Positions 61,659 to 64,000 of a DNA stretch of 64,000 nucleotides are shown one piece after another; positions within the stretch are counted from its first letter, which is position 1; each line of letters opens with the position of its first letter. The notes beneath the pieces are model-generated. The model was not told the origin of the DNA, searched no databases, and saw only the letters and a list, made by a program, of their open reading frames with translations. The stretch is from assembly GCF_007859865.1 (NCBI RefSeq), contig NZ_SJPI01000001.1, forward strand, positions 930,001-994,000, given 5' to 3'. This DNA is from Rubripirellula amarantea (lineage in GTDB: Bacteria; Planctomycetota; Planctomycetia; Pirellulales; Pirellulaceae). The translations under genes were made by a program, and so were the position numbers.

Positions 61659-62429
61659 TCAAGGAGAAGTTTGGGCTGCGGAGGCGTTGATCAATTGACG
61701 CACCACCATGCCCGCCATGTAGCCGCCTTTAAACCCAGCATCGATGTTTACCACAGCCACGCCAGCGGCGCAGGATGTCAACATGCCCAATAGCGCGGTG
61801 ACGCCACCTAGATTGGCGCCATAACCAACGCTAGTGGGAACTGCGAAGATCGGTGCCGACACATAGCCGCCAACCACCGACGGCAATGCGCCTTCCATTC
61901 CAGCGACCACCACCAGTGCCGACGCTTTGCAAAGTTGAGGAGCGGCGGCGGCCAATCGCTGCGGCCCGGCGACACCGATGTCTTCAAACAATCGCACTGG
62001 CACATTCATCCACCGCAGGGTCTCAACAGCCTCTAACGCTACGTTCATGTCCGTGCTGCCGGCCGTCACGACGGCGACATGAAGGTCGCTCTCAGAAAAA
62101 TCCGTGGTATCGTCGATCGGTGATGCTGCCACCCGAAGCGTTCGTGCGAGTGAGTGATACTTGGTATTTGCAAAGGCAGCGTCAATCTCTTCAGCCACGC
62201 TCGGGTCCACTCGAGTGACCAGCACGGATTGCCCGTTCTTGAGCTGAGCCTGGGCAATCCGAGAAATGAGCTGCGCCGATTTGCCTTCCCCATAAACCAC
62301 CTCGCCAAATCCGCAGCGAGCTTGGCGACCCAAATCTACCGTCGCCCCTTCGACCCGTGCGACTTGATAGGGGCTTACACCGTCTGAATGCTGCTCGGGG
62401 CCAATCGAATCAGGGGCGGGGTTGGACAA
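61659..62429 (-). CDS. larB: LarB-like AIR-carboxylase-fold protein
   Basis: A 256-residue protein: VDLGRQARCGFGEVVYGEGKS at about 31-52 (LarB family start), then the PurE-like core VAVVTAGSTDMNVALEAVETL, ALVVVAGMEGALPSVVGGYV, PVGYGA-type block VPTSVGYGANLGGVTALLGMLTSCAAGVAVVNID. LarB carboxylates and hydrolyses nicotinic acid adenine dinucleotide in making the nickel pincer cofactor of lactate racemase. LarC and LarE are not in the window, so a different use is possible. Coupled to nnrD, whose product also handles nicotinamide nucleotides. Confidence 0.88.
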   Translation of the reverse strand: MSNPAPDSIGPEQHSDGVSPYQVARVEGATVDLGRQARCGFGEVVYGEGKSAQLISRIAQAQLKNGQSVLVTRVDPSVAEEIDAAFANTKYHSLARTLRVAASPIDDTTDFSESDLHVAVVTAGSTDMNVALEAVETLRWMNVPVRLFEDIGVAGPQRLAAAAPQLCKASALVVVAGMEGALPSVVGGYVSAPIFAVPTSVGYGANLGGVTALLGMLTSCAAGVAVVNIDAGFKGGYMAGMVVRQLINASAAQTSP

Positions 62430-62569
62430 TGGACACCTTGCAAGGCAGAGGAAACGGATTCAAATGGGGTCAGCAGAATGACATAGGGTGATCAGAAGAT
62501 TCCCCCGATTTTACGCGTCGATCTTTATCGTCGACATTTTCTTGAATTTTAACAGCGGACTCTATCGTA

Positions 62570-63784
62570 ATGAAAAGTTGCGTATTGGCTTACTCAGGCG
62601 GACTCGATACCTCGGTCATTTTGGGCTGGCTTCAGGACCAGGGCTACGAGTGTCACTGTGTTTATGTCGACCTGGGTCAACCTTGCGAAGACCGTCAAGC
62701 GATCATGAAGAAGGCGAAGGACTGCGGTGCAGCTTCTTCTCACCTGATCGATGTCCGCGAGGAACTCTGTCGCGACTTTGCCTTTCCAGTCTTGGCTTGG
62801 CAGGCAAAGTACGAGCAAATCTATTTGCTGGGAACTTCGATTGCACGACCGCTAATCAGCAAGAAGTGCCTTCAAATTGCACGCGAAGTGGGAGCAACCG
62901 CCTACGCGCACGGAGCAACGGGGAAGGGCAATGACCAATGCCGCTTCCAACTTGCCGCCGAGGCGCTGGATCCCAAGGTTGAAATGATTGCGCCTTGGCG
63001 TATCAAAGCCTTCCGCGATGCCTTCCCCGGCCGCACTGAACTGATTGCCTACTGCAACGAGCGCAACATTCCCGTTAAAGCATCCACGTCCAAGCCGTAT
63101 AGCAGTGACGAGAATGTTTTGCACATTAGTTACGAAGCAGGGCAGCTCGAAGAGCTGGACGTCAATGGCGTTGAATTGGTCGACTTTGGTATGGGAGTCA
63201 GCCCGCAGGAGGCTCCTGACAAAGCAGAAAAAGTAACGATTGGATTTGAATCGGGCGTTCCCGTGAGTCTTAACGGCAAAACCGTCAGCGCGCTCGAAAT
63301 GGTCGAGTCACTCAACCAGATTGGCGGCCGCAACGGCGTCGGCCGTATCGACATGGTCGAAAACCGCTTCGTGGGAATGAAGAGCCGGGGCGTTTACGAA
63401 GCTCCAGGCATGACCATTCTGTACGATGCGTTGATGTACATCGAACAATTAACGATGGACCGCGATTTGATGCACCTTCGCGACCGCATGGCACCCGAAG
63501 TAGCTGAAATGGTGTACTACGGATTCTGGTATACGCCGAAGATGGACGCGTTGATGGCCTTCATCAAAGAAGCTCAGAAGCCATGCACTGGTGAAGTAAC
63601 CTTGCAACTTTACAAGGGCAATATCATAGTCGATTCACGAACAAGTCCTAACAGCTTGTATGACGCTGAAATCGCAACCATGGAGGGCGGTGGCTCTTAC
63701 AACCAAGACGATGCCGAAGGCTTCCTGCGAATTCAAGGATTGCCATCGAGAGTGCAGGGGAGCGTTGCACCGCGACCCTACTGA
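62570..63784 (+). CDS. argG: Argininosuccinate synthase
   Basis: A 404-residue ArgG, normal length. CVLAYSGGLDTSVILGWL (ATP P-loop), AHGATGKGNDQCRF, MIAPWRIKAFRDAFPGRTE, KASTSKPYSSDENVLHISYE, and FVGMKSRGVYEAPGMTIL. It joins citrulline and aspartate with ATP in arginine synthesis. Divergent from larB over 140 bp. Followed by tandem repeats. Confidence 0.97.
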   Translation: MKSCVLAYSGGLDTSVILGWLQDQGYECHCVYVDLGQPCEDRQAIMKKAKDCGAASSHLIDVREELCRDFAFPVLAWQAKYEQIYLLGTSIARPLISKKCLQIAREVGATAYAHGATGKGNDQCRFQLAAEALDPKVEMIAPWRIKAFRDAFPGRTELIAYCNERNIPVKASTSKPYSSDENVLHISYEAGQLEELDVNGVELVDFGMGVSPQEAPDKAEKVTIGFESGVPVSLNGKTVSALEMVESLNQIGGRNGVGRIDMVENRFVGMKSRGVYEAPGMTILYDALMYIEQLTMDRDLMHLRDRMAPEVAEMVYYGFWYTPKMDALMAFIKEAQKPCTGEVTLQLYKGNIIVDSRTSPNSLYDAEIATMEGGGSYNQDDAEGFLRIQGLPSRVQGSVAPRPY

Positions 63785-63795
63785 GATATTCAGCT

Positions 63796-63886
63796 CAGTG
63801 AGTGTAAGCCCAGTGATGTGAGATAAGCTCAGTGATGTGAGATAAACTCGGTGATGTAAGATAAACTCGGTGATGTGAGATATCAT
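63796..63886. repeat. 19-bp tandem repeat, four copies, after argG
   Basis: Four head-to-tail copies of CAGTGATGTGAGATAAGCT-like units start at 63811, 63830, 63849 and 63868; the second and third differ from the first at one to three positions, and the fourth loses its end. A degenerate 15-nt copy precedes them (63796-63810). They begin 27 nt after the argG stop (11 nt to the degenerate copy). No supported protein is encoded. Confidence 0.85.
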
Positions 63887-63937
63887 CAGCGAGTTACTGA
63901 GCAGCACGGGAGCATGACGACTTGCGGCTTGCCGGGC

Positions 63938-64000
63938 CGAGTCACAGCTTGCCGAGTCACAGCTTGCCGAGTCACAGCTTGCCGAGTCACAGCTTGCCGA
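63938..64000. repeat. 15-bp tandem repeat, four copies, running off the right edge
   Basis: CGAGTCACAGCTTGC is repeated exactly at 63938, 63953, 63968 and 63983, with the next copy starting at 63998 as the window ends. The array length is unknown. The GCTTGCC core also occurs once just before it (63928-63934, in CGGCTTGCC). Confidence 0.9.

Noticed and set aside
63811-64000. CRISPR array
   Set aside because: Units are 19 and 15 bp placed head to tail with no spacers, so these are simple tandem repeats.

Overview
The window reads as a chromosomal segment of a planctomycete, most likely a marine Pirellulaceae close to Rhodopirellula. The evidence is protein content rather than any marker RNA: two paired sets of PSCyt1/DUF1549/DUF1553 and DUF1501 proteins, an ECF sigma factor with a FecR-type membrane partner, a second sigma-like protein beside a Ser/Thr kinase, a DUF1080 lipoprotein, a sulfotransferase, and many GTG/TTG starts with weak Shine-Dalgarno sequences. 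No tRNA, rRNA, insertion sequence, prophage or CRISPR array was recognised.

Layout. 1-12 kb (minus strand): one tightly coupled operon running ECF sigma, FecR protein, PSCyt1/DUF1553 giant protein, DUF1501, second PSCyt1/DUF1553 giant, second DUF1501, and the start of a secreted protein that leaves the left edge; most junctions overlap by 1-4 nt. 12.4-16.3 kb (plus): flagellar genes flbD-motA-motB-fliL-fliN-fliO, with no fliM. 16.4-18.1 kb: two ABC-2 permeases without an ATPase. 18.1-24.4 kb (minus): a photolyase/renalase-like fusion behind hpnC-hpnD-hpnE, which make squalene from farnesyl diphosphate; ispH (MEP pathway) is divergent. 25.5-34.9 kb: an unknown protein, DUF1080 lipoprotein, sulfotransferase, MazG-like protein, a membrane protein with an ABC ATPase, a GYF-GYF-SUFU protein and holA.

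35.2-39.1 kb (plus): ffh-rpsP-trmD-rplS-yraN, lacking rimM and rnhB. 39.1-48 kb: a GH38-like secreted enzyme with an altered putative nucleophile, queC and a YhaM-like nuclease (minus), a transmembrane Ser/Thr kinase with an outer DNRLRE-like domain, a degenerate sigma-70-like protein, and a PSCyt1-DUF2231 membrane cytochrome. 48.4-57 kb: ppk1, purB, a secreted DUF3352-like protein, an NrnA-like DHH phosphoesterase and ribF. 57-64 kb: a poly-gamma-glutamate set pgsB-pgsC-pgsW, nnrD coupled to larB, argG, and two tandem-repeat arrays at the right edge.

How the parts may work together. The left operon looks like a sigma-controlled extracytoplasmic module of haem-motif proteins and DUF1501 partners of unknown substrate. 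ispH and hpnCDE form one isoprenoid axis (IPP/DMAPP to squalene, probably feeding C30 carotenoids or hopanoids), and the photolyase fusion beside it suggests a light-protection locus. larB and nnrD both act on nicotinamide nucleotides. Start codons were chosen by reading frame overlap, Shine-Dalgarno position and family N-termini; many remain uncertain and are flagged. Family names were assigned by reading the sequence, with no database search.
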